In this document: positions 35,704 through 44,320 of the stretch, one piece after another | How positions within the stretch are numbered: the first letter of the stretch is position 1 | How the letters are laid out: every line of letters begins with the position of its first letter | Assembly (NCBI RefSeq): GCF_013626205.1 | Contig: NZ_QHJE01000001.1 | Coordinates: 868,001 to 932,000, forward strand | Length of the DNA: 64,000 nucleotides | Reading direction: 5' to 3' | Origin: Hyphomicrobium methylovorum | GTDB lineage: Bacteria > Pseudomonadota > Alphaproteobacteria > Rhizobiales > Hyphomicrobiaceae | Notes under the pieces: generated by a model | Told to the model about the DNA's origin: nothing | The model's database searches: none | Seen by the model: the letters and a program-made list of their open reading frames with translations, nothing else | Program-made: the position numbers and the translations under genes

Positions 35704-38700
35704 CTATCTGAATGTTATCTGCGCGCCCACTCGACCGCCGACGACGCTGCTGCCGCGGCCGTTATCCATGCCGACACCGACACCGCCTGACACCGCCACG
35801 CGGTCGCCATCAAAGAAAACGTTATGAGCGATCACGCCCTGCGCCGCGACGGACACCGCCTGCGCGCCTTCATAGAAGCCGCCATTCACAGCGATACCGA
35901 AACGTTCGCCGTCAACGAGGTCTGGATTGACCATCGATATTGCAAGAGCAATACCGGACTGTGCTTCGTCGAGGGATTTGAATATCGATCCGCCGTCCGT
36001 TGCCAGATGCCCGCTTTGATCTGACGTAACAACCTCGAGCGGTCCGTCCGTCTGGCGCGCCTTGCTCAAGCCGGACGTGATGCCGGGCGTGGTGTACGTA
36101 TCGTTGCGCGTTCCGAACACCATTTCGTTCGGCCTATCGACAATGGCTCCCGCGCCGATGGCCGACGAATGCTGCGCACCGGCCGTAACGGTCGCGTTGT
36201 TGCCAATGGCCGTTCCTTGATCCGAGTAAACCTTTGCGCCTTGACCGTATGCCGCGTCGCCCGGTCCGGCCGCGAACGAATTGTTGCCAATCGCGACGGC
36301 TCCTGTGCCGCCTGCTCCTGCGGAGGCGTTCGTCCCGATCGCGATTGAATCGTCGGATACAGCGTAAGCGCTGCTTCCGATCGCTGTCGTTCGGTTTGCC
36401 GTGACGCCGTTACCCGAATTTGTTCCGAACGAGATATTATCGTCGCCCGTCACGCCATTCCCGGATGCGTAGCCGCTGGCGATGTTGTTCGCACCCGTTA
36501 CGCCATTGCCGGTTGCGTAGCCGCTTGCTTGATTATTGAAGCCGGTAACGCCGTTCCCGGAAGCGGAGCCAGACGCCTGATTTCCGTAGCCCGATACGCC
36601 ATTGCCCGAGGCATACCCAGATCCCTGATTGAACTCTCCGTTGACGTCATTACCGACGACCGTTCCGAGCGCAATGTTTCCGCTGCCGTTCACGGCGTTT
36701 CCTGAATCGTCTCCGACAACTGTGTTGGAGTCGCCAGCTACTTCATTGCCGGACCCATCGCCGATCGCTTTGTTGCTATTGCCGCTGACGTCGTTTCCGG
36801 AACCGGCACCGCTCGCCTGATTGTTGTTTCCGGCAATCGCGTTGCCCGAGTTCGTGCCTGCGGCAGCATTATTGAAGCCCGAGACAGCATTGCCGGAGAA
36901 TGCGCCGCTTGCCCGGTTATACGAGCCTTGGACGAGATTGCCCGAGAGGAAGCCGGACGCCTGATTGCTTAAACCATTGACCAGATTGCCGACGCCCGTC
37001 CCCATGCCGACGTTGCCGTCACCGAATACGACATTGCCTGAGCCGGTGCCGTGCACCTGGTTGTCCGATCCAAACACGATGTTGCCGGAGCCATCGCCGT
37101 CGGCAGTGTTGCGGTCTCCCTGCACAATATTGCCTGAGAGAGTTCCGGTCGCGTTATTGTCATTCCCGTTGACGAGATTGCCGCTCATGAACGCGTTGGC
37201 GCTGTTGCGATCGCCCTGCACAACGTTACCGGACAAATCGCCGATCACCTTATTGTTCGAACCCGAAACGACATTGCCGGACCCGTCACCAATCGCTTTG
37301 TTGCTGTCACCTTCCACGAAGTTGCCCGAGCCGACACCGCTCGCCTGATTGGCGTTGCCAGCGACGGCGTTACCTGAGAACGCCCCGCTTGCTTGATTGA
37401 ATGAACCGTCAACGCCATTGCCCGTGGTGAAGCCAGCGGCGGAGTTGAAGCTTCCGTTGACGAGGTTGCCTGACAGCAGGCCCGACGCCTGGTTGCCTGA
37501 CCCAAAAACCAGATTGCCGACGCCGGTCCCCATGCCGACGTTGCCGTTGCCGATTACAACATTGCCTGAACCGGTGCCATGCACCTGGTTGTCCGATCCA
37601 AACACGATGTTGCCGGACCCATCGCCGTCAGCAGTGTTGCGATCTCCCTGCACGACGTTACCGGAGAGCGTGCCGATGGCATTGTTGTCATCGCCATCAA
37701 CGAAATTTCCGCTCATGAAGGCGTTTGCACTGTTGCGATCGCCGGATATGACGTTGCCGGACAGATCGCCGACGACCTTATTGTTCGAACCCGTAATGTC
37801 ATTTCCGGACCCGTCGCCGGTCGCCTTATTGCTGTTGCCGTTCACACCGTTGCCCGAGCCGACGCCGCTTACCTGGTTGGCATCTCCGGAAACGAGATTG
37901 CCGGACAATGCTCCGCTTGCCTGATTGAATGACCCAACAACCTCATTGCCCGTCACGAGGCCGGATGCCGAGTTGAAGCTGCCAGTAACGGAGTTGCCAG
38001 ACACGAAGCCAACAGCGCTATTTGCATCGCCGGTAACGTCGTTCCCGGAGAGGTCGCCGACTACAGAGTTGCCGGAGCCGTTGACCCCGTTCCCCGATCC
38101 GTTGCCGAAGACTTTGTTGAAGCTTGCTCCGTTGGCGTAGCTATTGCCTGACGCGGATCCAATCACGGTGTTGTTGGTGACGTTATTCCCTGCGAGATTT
38201 CCTGATCCATTTCCGAGAATGGTGTTGTCGGTGAAATTATTTCCATTTCCACTACCGGACAGTGATCCAAAAACTGTGTTGTTCGAAAAGTTCTGTCCGT
38301 TCTTCGATCCTGAGAGACTGCCAAAAATCGTATTGTTTTTGATATCTCCTGCGTTCAGGCTTCCGGAGCCGCTGCCGACGATGAAATTGTCGGAGACAGT
38401 GGACGACGCGTTTAAGCCGTTGGAGCTGCCGGAGCCATCGCCCCAAATGAAGTTGTTCGTAACGGTGGCGTCTGCGTTGCCACTGGTGTGGGAGCCATTG
38501 AGGCTTCCGGAGGCGTTGCCCCATATCAGGTTGTTCGACACAACCGCCTGACCGTTGCCATCGAGGCTTGCGCCGTTGCCAGAGCCCGAGAGCATTCCAT
38601 TGATGATGTTGCTACTGACCGTGGCCTTCCCGTTCACTGTACCGCCAGAACCAACGGAATCCGTTCCGGTGCCGTTTGCGCTCGCGGAGCCATCACCAAT

Positions 38701-39228
38701 GACGATGTTGTTCAGCACGTCTGCGGTGCCGATGGCGTGACTACCTCCCGCAGTAGGCGTGTTCGTGGCTGCACCGTTCAGTGAGCCTGTTCCAGCGCCG
38801 ATGAAAGTGTTGTTCTTCACATTCGCATTGGCGGAATTGGAGCCGAATAAATTTGATGCGGCGCCATTCCCGCTTCCAGAACTCGCGCCAAAAATTGTGT
38901 TGTTTGTGATTATTGCACTCGCCGAACCGCTTCCGACGTTTAACCCATTTCCTGCCGCTGAGCCTGCGCCGACCACGTAATTATCGGTAATCGTTGCTGT
39001 GCCGCTGGTGGCATTGCCGGAACCTGTGCCTGCCCCGTTCAGCGTATTGTCTTTGCAGCTGCCTGTCCCGTTTCCCGCTCCGGCACCCGCGCCGGAAAGG
39101 ACGTTGTTATTGGCCGTCGTGCAGTTTGCTGCAGAGGCCGACGGAATTGAGAAGGTTGCGATGAGCGCAACCGTGCTGACGCCCATAAAAAACGACGTCC
39201 ACGGACTAAAACGCGGTACAAAGTTCAT
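35704..39228 (-). CDS. Trimeric autotransporter adhesin (YadA-like) with 16-residue repeats
   Basis: A 1174-residue type Vc surface protein. Its parts are: a signal peptide (VALIATFSIPSASA) to about residue 33; an irregular Asn/Gly/Ser repeat region (NNTIFGSLSGSGNG-like units) to residue 383; 35 tandem units of 16 residues at 384-943 (consensus GxxNxAxGxxSGNxVx); YadA-head-like repeats (AIGSSAYAVSDDSIAIGTNA) to about 1040; a short linker; and a C-terminal membrane anchor of about 85 residues (IALAISMVNPDLVDGERFGI to QITFR). There is almost no coiled-coil stalk, which is unusual for this family. It should trimerise in the outer membrane and mediate attachment or aggregation. A LuxR-type regulator is divergent. 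Confidence 0.85.
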   Translation of the reverse strand: MNFVPRFSPWTSFFMGVSTVALIATFSIPSASAANCTTANNNVLSGAGAGAGNGTGSCKDNTLNGAGTGSGNATSGTATITDNYVVGAGSAAGNGLNVGSGSASAIITNNTIFGASSGSGNGAASNLFGSNSANANVKNNTFIGAGTGSLNGAATNTPTAGGSHAIGTADVLNNIVIGDGSASANGTGTDSVGSGGTVNGKATVSSNIINGMLSGSGNGASLDGNGQAVVSNNLIWGNASGSLNGSHTSGNADATVTNNFIWGDGSGSSNGLNASSTVSDNFIVGSGSGSLNAGDIKNNTIFGSLSGSKNGQNFSNNTVFGSLSGSGNGNNFTDNTILGNGSGNLAGNNVTNNTVIGSASGNSYANGASFNKVFGNGSGNGVNGSGNSVVGDLSGNDVTGDANSAVGFVSGNSVTGSFNSASGLVTGNEVVGSFNQASGALSGNLVSGDANQVSGVGSGNGVNGNSNKATGDGSGNDITGSNNKVVGDLSGNVISGDRNSANAFMSGNFVDGDDNNAIGTLSGNVVQGDRNTADGDGSGNIVFGSDNQVHGTGSGNVVIGNGNVGMGTGVGNLVFGSGNQASGLLSGNLVNGSFNSAAGFTTGNGVDGSFNQASGAFSGNAVAGNANQASGVGSGNFVEGDSNKAIGDGSGNVVSGSNNKVIGDLSGNVVQGDRNSANAFMSGNLVNGNDNNATGTLSGNIVQGDRNTADGDGSGNIVFGSDNQVHGTGSGNVVFGDGNVGMGTGVGNLVNGLSNQASGFLSGNLVQGSYNRASGAFSGNAVSGFNNAAAGTNSGNAIAGNNNQASGAGSGNDVSGNSNKAIGDGSGNEVAGDSNTVVGDDSGNAVNGSGNIALGTVVGNDVNGEFNQGSGYASGNGVSGYGNQASGSASGNGVTGFNNQASGYATGNGVTGANNIASGYASGNGVTGDDNISFGTNSGNGVTANRTTAIGSSAYAVSDDSIAIGTNASAGAGGTGAVAIGNNSFAAGPGDAAYGQGAKVYSDQGTAIGNNATVTAGAQHSSAIGAGAIVDRPNEMVFGTRNDTYTTPGITSGLSKARQTDGPLEVVTSDQSGHLATDGGSIFKSLDEAQSGIALAISMVNPDLVDGERFGIAVNGGFYEGAQAVSVAAQGVIAHNVFFDGDRVAVSGGVGVGMDNGRGSSVVGGRVGAQITFR
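36928..37983 (-). repeat. Two tandem 528-bp blocks (11 x 48 bp) within the adhesin gene
   Basis: Bases 37456-37983 (units 3-13) and 36928-37455 (units 14-24) encode two copies of an 11-unit, 176-residue block. I count 144 of 176 identical residues, with unit 10 and its partner identical, and neighbouring units nearly so. The same DNA string around the GDGSGNIVF unit recurs exactly 528 bases apart. This shows a second level of duplication above the 48-bp repeat. Confidence 0.9.
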
Positions 39229-39457
39229 TTTTCTGCCCCGTTACTCAACAAATGTCAGCCTAATCGGCCCACGCATTCCGGGTGCGCCAGTCGTCTTCCC
39301 TCGACGCCGAGCGCGTTTTGCTCGGAATATCTGCTCATTTATTTTTTTGTTGGAAAAGCTATTGCAACCAATAGGTGTGCCCATAAGGACACGAAATATT
39401 CATAATTTGGGGGTTGCGCCTGATCTCGAGTCGGCGAAACTGTCATATATTTGCTGC

Positions 39458-39724
39458 ATGAGAATATTTATTTGCGCCATGCCGATGGATGACATTTTGA
39501 ATCCTGCAAAAGCCTCCGTCCTCACGCAGCGGGAGACGCAATGCGTGCAGGCACTGGCGCACGGCCTTTCCAATTCGGAAATCGCGAAGGAATTGCACAT
39601 CGCTTTACCGACCGTTGCCATGCATCTCAGCAATGCCCGGCATAAGCTTGGAGCCAAGACGCGCGAACATGCCGTGGCGCTCGCCATTGCCGATGGCTTG
39701 GTCGCGCCGCCCAGCCAGGATTAG
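39458..39724 (+). CDS. Small LuxR-type helix-turn-helix regulator
   Basis: An 88-residue protein made almost only of a LuxR/GerE helix-turn-helix: LTQRETQCVQALAHGLSNSEIAKELHIALPTVAMHLSNARHKLGAKTREHAVALAIADG. No receiver or ligand-binding domain is present. The start may be ATG 39458, 39479 or 39485; none has a good ribosome site, and an open frame continues further upstream without family-like sequence. It is divergent from the adhesin gene across about 230 bases, which suggests it controls the adhesin or itself. Confidence 0.75.
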   Translation: MRIFICAMPMDDILNPAKASVLTQRETQCVQALAHGLSNSEIAKELHIALPTVAMHLSNARHKLGAKTREHAVALAIADGLVAPPSQD

Positions 39725-39815
39725 CTCAGAGCGCACTGAAGTTGTGTAAATCCGGACGCGTCACAGTTGCTATATAGTCCTTTTGTGTTAGTTTTTTGCG
39801 TCGTTCCGATGTGGG

Positions 39816-40207
39816 ATGAGCGGACGCCGACCGGCCTCGGCTGATGGCCGGATACAGATGCACTGCTGTCTTCTACTCGTTGTTGACCTCATATGCGTTG
39901 CTGTCGCCAACGCGTTGGCGATTGGCATCGTGTCCGGCATTGATGCAAATCCTGATGATCTGGCCGTCCTGGCCTTCCATGCGGTTGTGACGATCGCTTT
40001 CTGCGCAGCAGCATTCTTTGCTGCAGGGCTCAACAGAACGGTCTGGCGCTTACAGCTTCTTCTCATCTTTTCAGGTTTGATCGGCACATTTTAATCGCGC
40101 TTCTGAAGGAAATGGGAACTCTGCCCGATCGCTCTCGCGCCGGTTCTCATTGTCGTCGCTCTAATGGTCGCGTGGCGTGTCGGTTATTCTGTGATCTTCG
40201 TCATTTG
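39816..40207 (+). pseudogene. Decayed membrane protein gene of a polysaccharide locus
   Basis: An open frame 39816-40094 encodes 92 residues with three hydrophobic stretches and ends abruptly at GLNRTVWRLQLLLIFSGLIGTF. That junction recalls the N-terminal membrane part of CapD/WbpM-type sugar epimerases (GLYRxVWR), but the catalytic domain is absent. In another frame up to TGA 40205-40207 there is a further membrane-like segment, PIALAPVLIVVALMVAWRV. The two together look like frameshifted or deleted remains of one or two membrane genes. A small functional membrane protein is the alternative. Confidence 0.4.
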
Positions 40208-40213
40208 AGCGGC

Positions 40214-40789
40214 ATGCGGCTCGATCTCTATCGGAGTGGCGCTCTGGATCGCGGACGCGCGCGTTGGGTGGAAGCCGTCTGGCTTATCGTGCAATGGCTC
40301 TTTGTTCGATCGGCTATTCCTGGGAGCGCGCATCGGCGTTTGTTGTTGCGTTTGTTCGGAGCGCAGATCGGAACGTCTGTCGTCATCAAGCCGGGACTGC
40401 GCGTCAAATTTCCGTGGCGGCTTGAAGTGGGGGATCATACGTGGCTCGGTGAAGACGTCTGGATTGATAATCTCGCGCATGTTCGCATCGGCGCGCACTG
40501 TTGCGTCTCGCAGGGGGCGTATCTTTGCACCGGCAGCCACGATTGGGCATCGCCGGAGTTTACACTGCTCGTTCGGCCCATATCTGTTTCGGATCACGTG
40601 TGGCTCGCCGCCAAATGCATTGTCGGCCCAGGAGTTTCAGTTGCAGTTGGAAGCATACTGACGTTGGGAAGCGTTGCGACGCGCGACCTAGCGCCTTGGT
40701 CGATCTATTCAGGAACTCCCGCGCTCAAAGTGCGCGTGAGGCGCCGAGAAGCGGACACAGAATGCACAACGCAATCCTATTGTCTCTGA
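40214..40789 (+). CDS. WcaF-like exopolysaccharide acetyltransferase
   Basis: A 191-residue left-handed beta-helix acetyltransferase of the WcaF (colanic acid) type. It opens MRLDLYRSGALDRGRARWVE, then LLRLFGAQIGTSVVIKPGLRVKFPWRLEVGD, and has hexapeptide repeats with WIDNLAHVRIGAHCCVSQGAYLCTGSHDW, including the active-site His. It should O-acetylate a surface sugar or lipid-linked intermediate in the cytoplasm. ATG 40214 starts the family-like N-terminus. Confidence 0.88.
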   Translation: MRLDLYRSGALDRGRARWVEAVWLIVQWLFVRSAIPGSAHRRLLLRLFGAQIGTSVVIKPGLRVKFPWRLEVGDHTWLGEDVWIDNLAHVRIGAHCCVSQGAYLCTGSHDWASPEFTLLVRPISVSDHVWLAAKCIVGPGVSVAVGSILTLGSVATRDLAPWSIYSGTPALKVRVRRREADTECTTQSYCL

Positions 40790-40863
40790 ACGCGGGCGCA
40801 TTGCGGGTTCGCGCACGGATATGCAATGTGGCGTCGAGTGGGGTACGCGCATGCGAGGATTGA

Positions 40864-41688
40864 ATGTTTCACGTCATATCGAGGGTTGCGTTCTTCATTG
40901 TGCAGCCATCCAACCTCGCGCTGATAAGCCTGCTTGTTGGCCTCGCCCTACTACGTCTTCGACCAAGGACGGGACGCTGGCTTATTGGAGGAGGGCTGAC
41001 ATGGATCATCGTCGCGGGCTTTCTGCCGGTTGGTAATGTTCTGGTTCTCTCTCTCGAGAATCGCTTCGCCGCGCGCCAACCATCGCCGCCGACTTCGGGC
41101 GTTACCGGCATAATCATCCTTGGCGGATTTGAGGATGGCTGGGTTACTGCTGGGCGCGGCGGGCTTGGCTTGAACGAAGCTGCCGAGCGACTAACCGAGG
41201 CCTTGCGCATCGCTCGAAGTTTGCCGGACGCAAAGGTTGTATTCACCGGCGGCGTCGGTGCTCTGTTTGATCGCGAGCATGGGGGAGATGCCGTCCGGGA
41301 TTTTCTGGTGGATGCGGGGATATCGCCGGATCGCATTCTGATCGAAACGGAATCGCGTGACACGTATGAGAACGCCGCTTTCACGCGGCGAATGGTGGGC
41401 GCATCGCCAAACGACACGTGGCTTCTCGTGACGTCTGCGTATCACATGCCGCGCGCGATGGGTGCGTTTCGGCAGGCGGGCTTCGAGGTGACTGCATTTC
41501 CGGTCGATTTTCGAACGCGCGGCTCGGAAGATCTGCTGCGGCCGTTCTCTACGTTTTCGGCTGGCCTCGCGCGGGCGGATCTTGCCGCGAAGGAATGGCT
41601 TGGACTCGTAGCCTATTGGGTCACTGGCCGCAGTTCATCGCTGTTTCCTGGACCTGACGATGCCGCTAGCGCGAAGTCGGCGCGCTAG
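40864..41688 (+). CDS. YdcF/SanA-like DUF218 membrane protein
   Basis: A 274-residue protein with two N-terminal membrane segments (about 5-27 and 38-56) and a DUF218 domain: GVTGIIILGGFEDG, ALRIARSLPDAKVVFTGGVG, ETESRDTYENAAFTRRMV, WLLVTSAYHMPRAMGAFRQAGFEV and PFSTFSAGLARADLAAKEWLGL. DUF218 proteins such as YdcF and SanA act in envelope or cell-wall polymer metabolism, but their reactions are poorly known. It lies in the surface polysaccharide block between the acetyltransferase and the glycosyltransferase. Confidence 0.88.
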   Translation: MFHVISRVAFFIVQPSNLALISLLVGLALLRLRPRTGRWLIGGGLTWIIVAGFLPVGNVLVLSLENRFAARQPSPPTSGVTGIIILGGFEDGWVTAGRGGLGLNEAAERLTEALRIARSLPDAKVVFTGGVGALFDREHGGDAVRDFLVDAGISPDRILIETESRDTYENAAFTRRMVGASPNDTWLLVTSAYHMPRAMGAFRQAGFEVTAFPVDFRTRGSEDLLRPFSTFSAGLARADLAAKEWLGLVAYWVTGRSSSLFPGPDDAASAKSAR

Positions 41689-41711
41689 GTATCGATCCGG
41701 CATCTGAGCCG

Positions 41712-42998
41712 TTGCGCGTCATTTTCTTAAACCGCTTCTTCCATCCCGATCACTCGGCGACGGCTCAAATGCTTTCTGATCTTGCGTTTGGCATTGCTGA
41801 ACGCGGTGCGGACGTGAGCGTTGTTACCAGCCGCCTTCGCTACTCTGGCGGCGACGATCTTTTGCCGAAGCGCGAGCGAATATCAGGTGTCGAAACGATC
41901 CGAATGGCGACGTCAAATTTCGGACGGCATGGACTTCTGTTGCGCGCAATCGATTATTTGACGTTCTATATTTCGGCAATTTTTGCGTTGCTCCGGATAC
42001 TGCGCGCAGGCGACGTTCTTGTTGCGATGACGGATCCGCCGATGCTGGCGGTCATCGCTGTTCCGATCGCGCGACTGCGCGGTGCGCGCGTCATCGTCTG
42101 GTCGCAAGATCTGTTTCCTGAAGTGGCTGAAGCGCTCTCAGTCTTCGGTTCGCAGGGTCGGACGGTGTTTTCCGCGCTTCGCTTTATCCGCAACGCTTCG
42201 CATCGGCGTGCAGATATGAACGTCGTCATCGGTGAACTTATGGCAAACCGCCTTGCCGCGACCGGCGCTCCTGCGTCACGCATTTCCGTCATTCCGAATT
42301 GGGCGGATTGCAAAGAGTTGAGACCGGTCGACGGCGATCGCAATCCATTGCGCGACGCGTGGGGGCTCAAAGGGTGTTTTGTCGTGGGGTACTCGGGCAA
42401 TCTGGGGCGCGCGCATGATGTGGAGACTCTTCTCTCTGCGGCGGCGCTGATCGAAGCACGAAACTCGATAGCAACGTGGCCTGCGATCCGGTGGCTGTTC
42501 ATCGGAGGCGGGCACCTTTTCTCCGAAGCAGCTCGCGAAGCCGACGCGCGCGGATTGCGTTCTGTTTCCTTTCAGCCGTACCAACCGCGTCAACGCTTGC
42601 CGCAGAGTCTTGGCGCAGCCGACGTGCATCTGGTGATCCTCAGGCCCGAGCTCGAAGGCTTGATCGTTCCCAGTAAATTCTACGGAATCGCTGCAGCGGG
42701 GCGAGCATCAATCTTTATTGGTGCGCCGGATGGTGAAATCGCGCGCGTGATCCGCCAGCATAAGTGCGGGCTTCATGTCCAGATGGGTGACGCTGAAGCG
42801 CTTGCGAATGCGGTACTTCAATTGATGAATGCGCGCGAGGAGACGAAACGAATGGGGGAGCGGGCGCGTCTGGCTTGCGAAGCGTATTACGACAAAGCTC
42901 ACGCCATTCGATCGTGGGCTTCAATTCTCGGCCTTAATGTGAGCGGAGAACCTTCAGATCAAGCGGAGCAGATTGATCTGAACATACCCGCTGCTTAA
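41712..42998 (+). CDS. WcaI-like family 4 glycosyltransferase
   Basis: A 428-residue GT-B glycosyltransferase of the WcaI (colanic acid) type: LNRFFHPDHSATAQMLSDLAFGIAERGADV at the start, DVLVAMTDPPMLAVIAVPIAR, VIVWSQDLFPEVAEAL, WADCKELRPVDGDRNPLRDAWGL, VGYSGNLGRAHDVETLL, and LRPELEGLIVPSKFYGIAAAGRASIFIG near the donor site. The start is TTG 41712, 23 bases after the previous gene; no better ATG keeps the N-terminal strand. It adds a sugar to an exopolysaccharide repeat unit at the inner membrane. Confidence 0.9.
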   Translation: MRVIFLNRFFHPDHSATAQMLSDLAFGIAERGADVSVVTSRLRYSGGDDLLPKRERISGVETIRMATSNFGRHGLLLRAIDYLTFYISAIFALLRILRAGDVLVAMTDPPMLAVIAVPIARLRGARVIVWSQDLFPEVAEALSVFGSQGRTVFSALRFIRNASHRRADMNVVIGELMANRLAATGAPASRISVIPNWADCKELRPVDGDRNPLRDAWGLKGCFVVGYSGNLGRAHDVETLLSAAALIEARNSIATWPAIRWLFIGGGHLFSEAAREADARGLRSVSFQPYQPRQRLPQSLGAADVHLVILRPELEGLIVPSKFYGIAAAGRASIFIGAPDGEIARVIRQHKCGLHVQMGDAEALANAVLQLMNAREETKRMGERARLACEAYYDKAHAIRSWASILGLNVSGEPSDQAEQIDLNIPAA

Positions 42999-43021
42999 CC
43001 CGCCGATATCCGACCTCAGCG

Positions 43022-43567
43022 TCAAACTGCCGAAAGCTGATCTTCGGATACCTGGACCCTCACGGCACCGTTCAGCAAATTCATCAGAACGACAAGGCGG
43101 TCGTGTTCCCCCAGCGCTACGATAGTTGCGGCTAGCCCTTCGAAAGGACCGCGCGCCAGGCGCACCACGTCACCCAATTCCCGCGGCGCGGCCGCGCGCG
43201 CGATGACGCCACTTACTTCACGGTCTTGCAACGTGGCGATGAACGAATTCGCGAGAGTACTCGGCGTGTTTCCGTTCGTGATGATTGATCTCACGCCGAT
43301 CGTGCTTCGGATTGCGCGCCACTGCATCGCGGGCGTGTGGCGGGCTACAAAGATATAGCCGGGAAACAGCGGGCGGCGCACTTCTCGCGTTTGCCGCGCG
43401 TGGCGCGCAAGCTTGCTGATGACGGGCGCGTACACATCGTAGAATTGATTACGCAGGTTCTCCGCTGCGAGCGCTTCCCGATTCGAATGCGTTTGAATAA
43501 CGAGCCAATCGGGACAATGCGCGCGAACCACAGGCTGACGATCGAGAACGGGTGCGGATACGTCCAT
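43022..43567 (-). CDS. NusG/RfaH-like transcription antitermination protein
   Basis: A 181-residue NusG paralog: NGN domain DWLVIQTHSNREALAAENLRNQFYDVYAPVISK, then RRPLFPGYIFVARH and a C-terminal KOW-type domain (LGDVVRLARGPFEGLAATIVALGEHDRLVVLMNLL). Specialised NusG proteins of this kind let RNA polymerase read through long polysaccharide operons. GGAG precedes ATG 43567 by 11 bases. It converges with the glycosyltransferase gene, and the IS1595-type element sits about 60 bases upstream of its start. The operon it serves is not obvious in the window. Confidence 0.9.
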   Translation of the reverse strand: MDVSAPVLDRQPVVRAHCPDWLVIQTHSNREALAAENLRNQFYDVYAPVISKLARHARQTREVRRPLFPGYIFVARHTPAMQWRAIRSTIGVRSIITNGNTPSTLANSFIATLQDREVSGVIARAAAPRELGDVVRLARGPFEGLAATIVALGEHDRLVVLMNLLNGAVRVQVSEDQLSAV

Positions 43568-43628
43568 GCGAAGGCGGCTCCAGATTTTGCGCGCTGATTT
43601 TATGGCTAATAGAACGTAGTCCTAAATG

Positions 43629-43651
43629 GGGTACTATATACTTGACGGAAC
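43629..43651 (+). repeat. Left terminal inverted repeat of the IS1595-family element
   Basis: Starts GGGTACTATATACTTGAC and continues with GGAAC; pairs with the right end at 21 of 23 positions. The mismatches are at position 4 (T versus G) and 19 (G versus A). It is flanked on the outside by the target duplication CCTAAATG. Confidence 0.95.
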
Positions 43652-43659
43652 AGATTCTG

Positions 43660-43869
43660 ATGTGTGATGATTCATCCCGACAGGGCGGCAAGGAAAAGAA
43701 CGTCCCTCAGATAGAGGTGACGCCAGAAATGATTGAGGCTGGGAAACAGGCTCTAATCGCGAACCTTGGCGGAGATTCGGAGCGAGCCACGGATTGGTAT
43801 TCTGAGGCGGCGGCTGACGTATTTAAAGTAATGCTGTCTGTTTCGCGTCCTCAATCAGAGCAAGGTTGA
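43660..43869 (+). CDS. IS passenger: small hypothetical protein
   Basis: A 69-residue acidic protein with IEVTPEMIEAGKQALIAN and WYSEAAADVFKVMLSVS. Short proteins with the string VTPEMIEAG recur in Hyphomicrobiales, often near mobile genes; this is from general knowledge and is not verified here. It starts 31 bases inside the left end of the element and has a weak ribosome site. Its end overlaps the reverse HEPN-like gene by 47 bases. The function is unknown. Confidence 0.6.
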   Translation: MCDDSSRQGGKEKNVPQIEVTPEMIEAGKQALIANLGGDSERATDWYSEAAADVFKVMLSVSRPQSEQG

Positions 43870-44320
43870 GAAGCATTAGCCGATCCATAAATTCCGAGAC
43901 ATCCTCTCGCAGTGTCTTGATCTCCGACGATGAAATGTTGCGAGTGTCATATGGAATTCCGTAGCGACCCGGCTTCCCTTTCGTTTTGAGCATTATGTAG
44001 ACGGCTTGCTCTCTGACGCCGAAAGGATTGTGAGCAACTTCGTTCCGTCGCTCGGCAAGCTTTTGGTAGTCCTTTAAAAGAGTCTTTATTGTCTCCATGT
44101 GGGGGCCCGTCCGTGGCGATAAATGAGCAAGCCGAAGCAAAGCCTCGCGTTGCGTCGGCGTAGACTTGAACAGATCAAATATAGCCGCCGCTACATGCAT
44201 TTCGAGCTTGCTTAATATACAGAATAATGTGGTCAGGTTGCTCTCTAAATGCGACCAAGCATTTGTCACCAAGCCAAGCTCTTTGGCGAGGTCCGGATCA
44301 AGTTCAAAAGGTCCCGTCAT
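43823..44320 (-). CDS. IS passenger: HEPN-like protein with Rx4-6H motif
   Basis: A 165-residue mostly helical protein. ATG 44320 starts MTGPFELDPDLAKELG; helices follow (AWSHLESNLTTLFCILSKLEMHVAAAIFDLF, written here in two pieces: AWSHLESNLT and TLFCILSKLEMHV), then AERRNEVAHNPFG, where Arg91/92 and His97 form the Rx4-6H motif of HEPN nucleases. HEPN proteins are often RNases in toxin-antitoxin or defence modules. No nucleotidyltransferase partner is present; the divergent 51-residue gene sharing its CATG start is a possible partner. Toxicity is inference. The open frame upstream of 44320 does not read like a family member. Confidence 0.6.
   Translation of the reverse strand: MTGPFELDPDLAKELGLVTNAWSHLESNLTTLFCILSKLEMHVAAAIFDLFKSTPTQREALLRLAHLSPRTGPHMETIKTLLKDYQKLAERRNEVAHNPFGVREQAVYIMLKTKGKPGRYGIPYDTRNISSSEIKTLREDVSEFMDRLMLLNLALIEDAKQTALL

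Noticed and set aside
36629-38551. Several long forward open frames opposite the adhesin repeats (up to 175 residues)
   Set aside because: They are repetitive Pro/Leu/Thr readings produced by the 48-bp repeat on the complementary strand, with no ribosome sites or family-like sequence.
35704-39228. The repeat region as a possible CRISPR array or minisatellite
   Set aside because: The 48-bp units vary at many positions but keep the reading frame and a protein consensus; there are no identical repeats with unique spacers and no cas genes.
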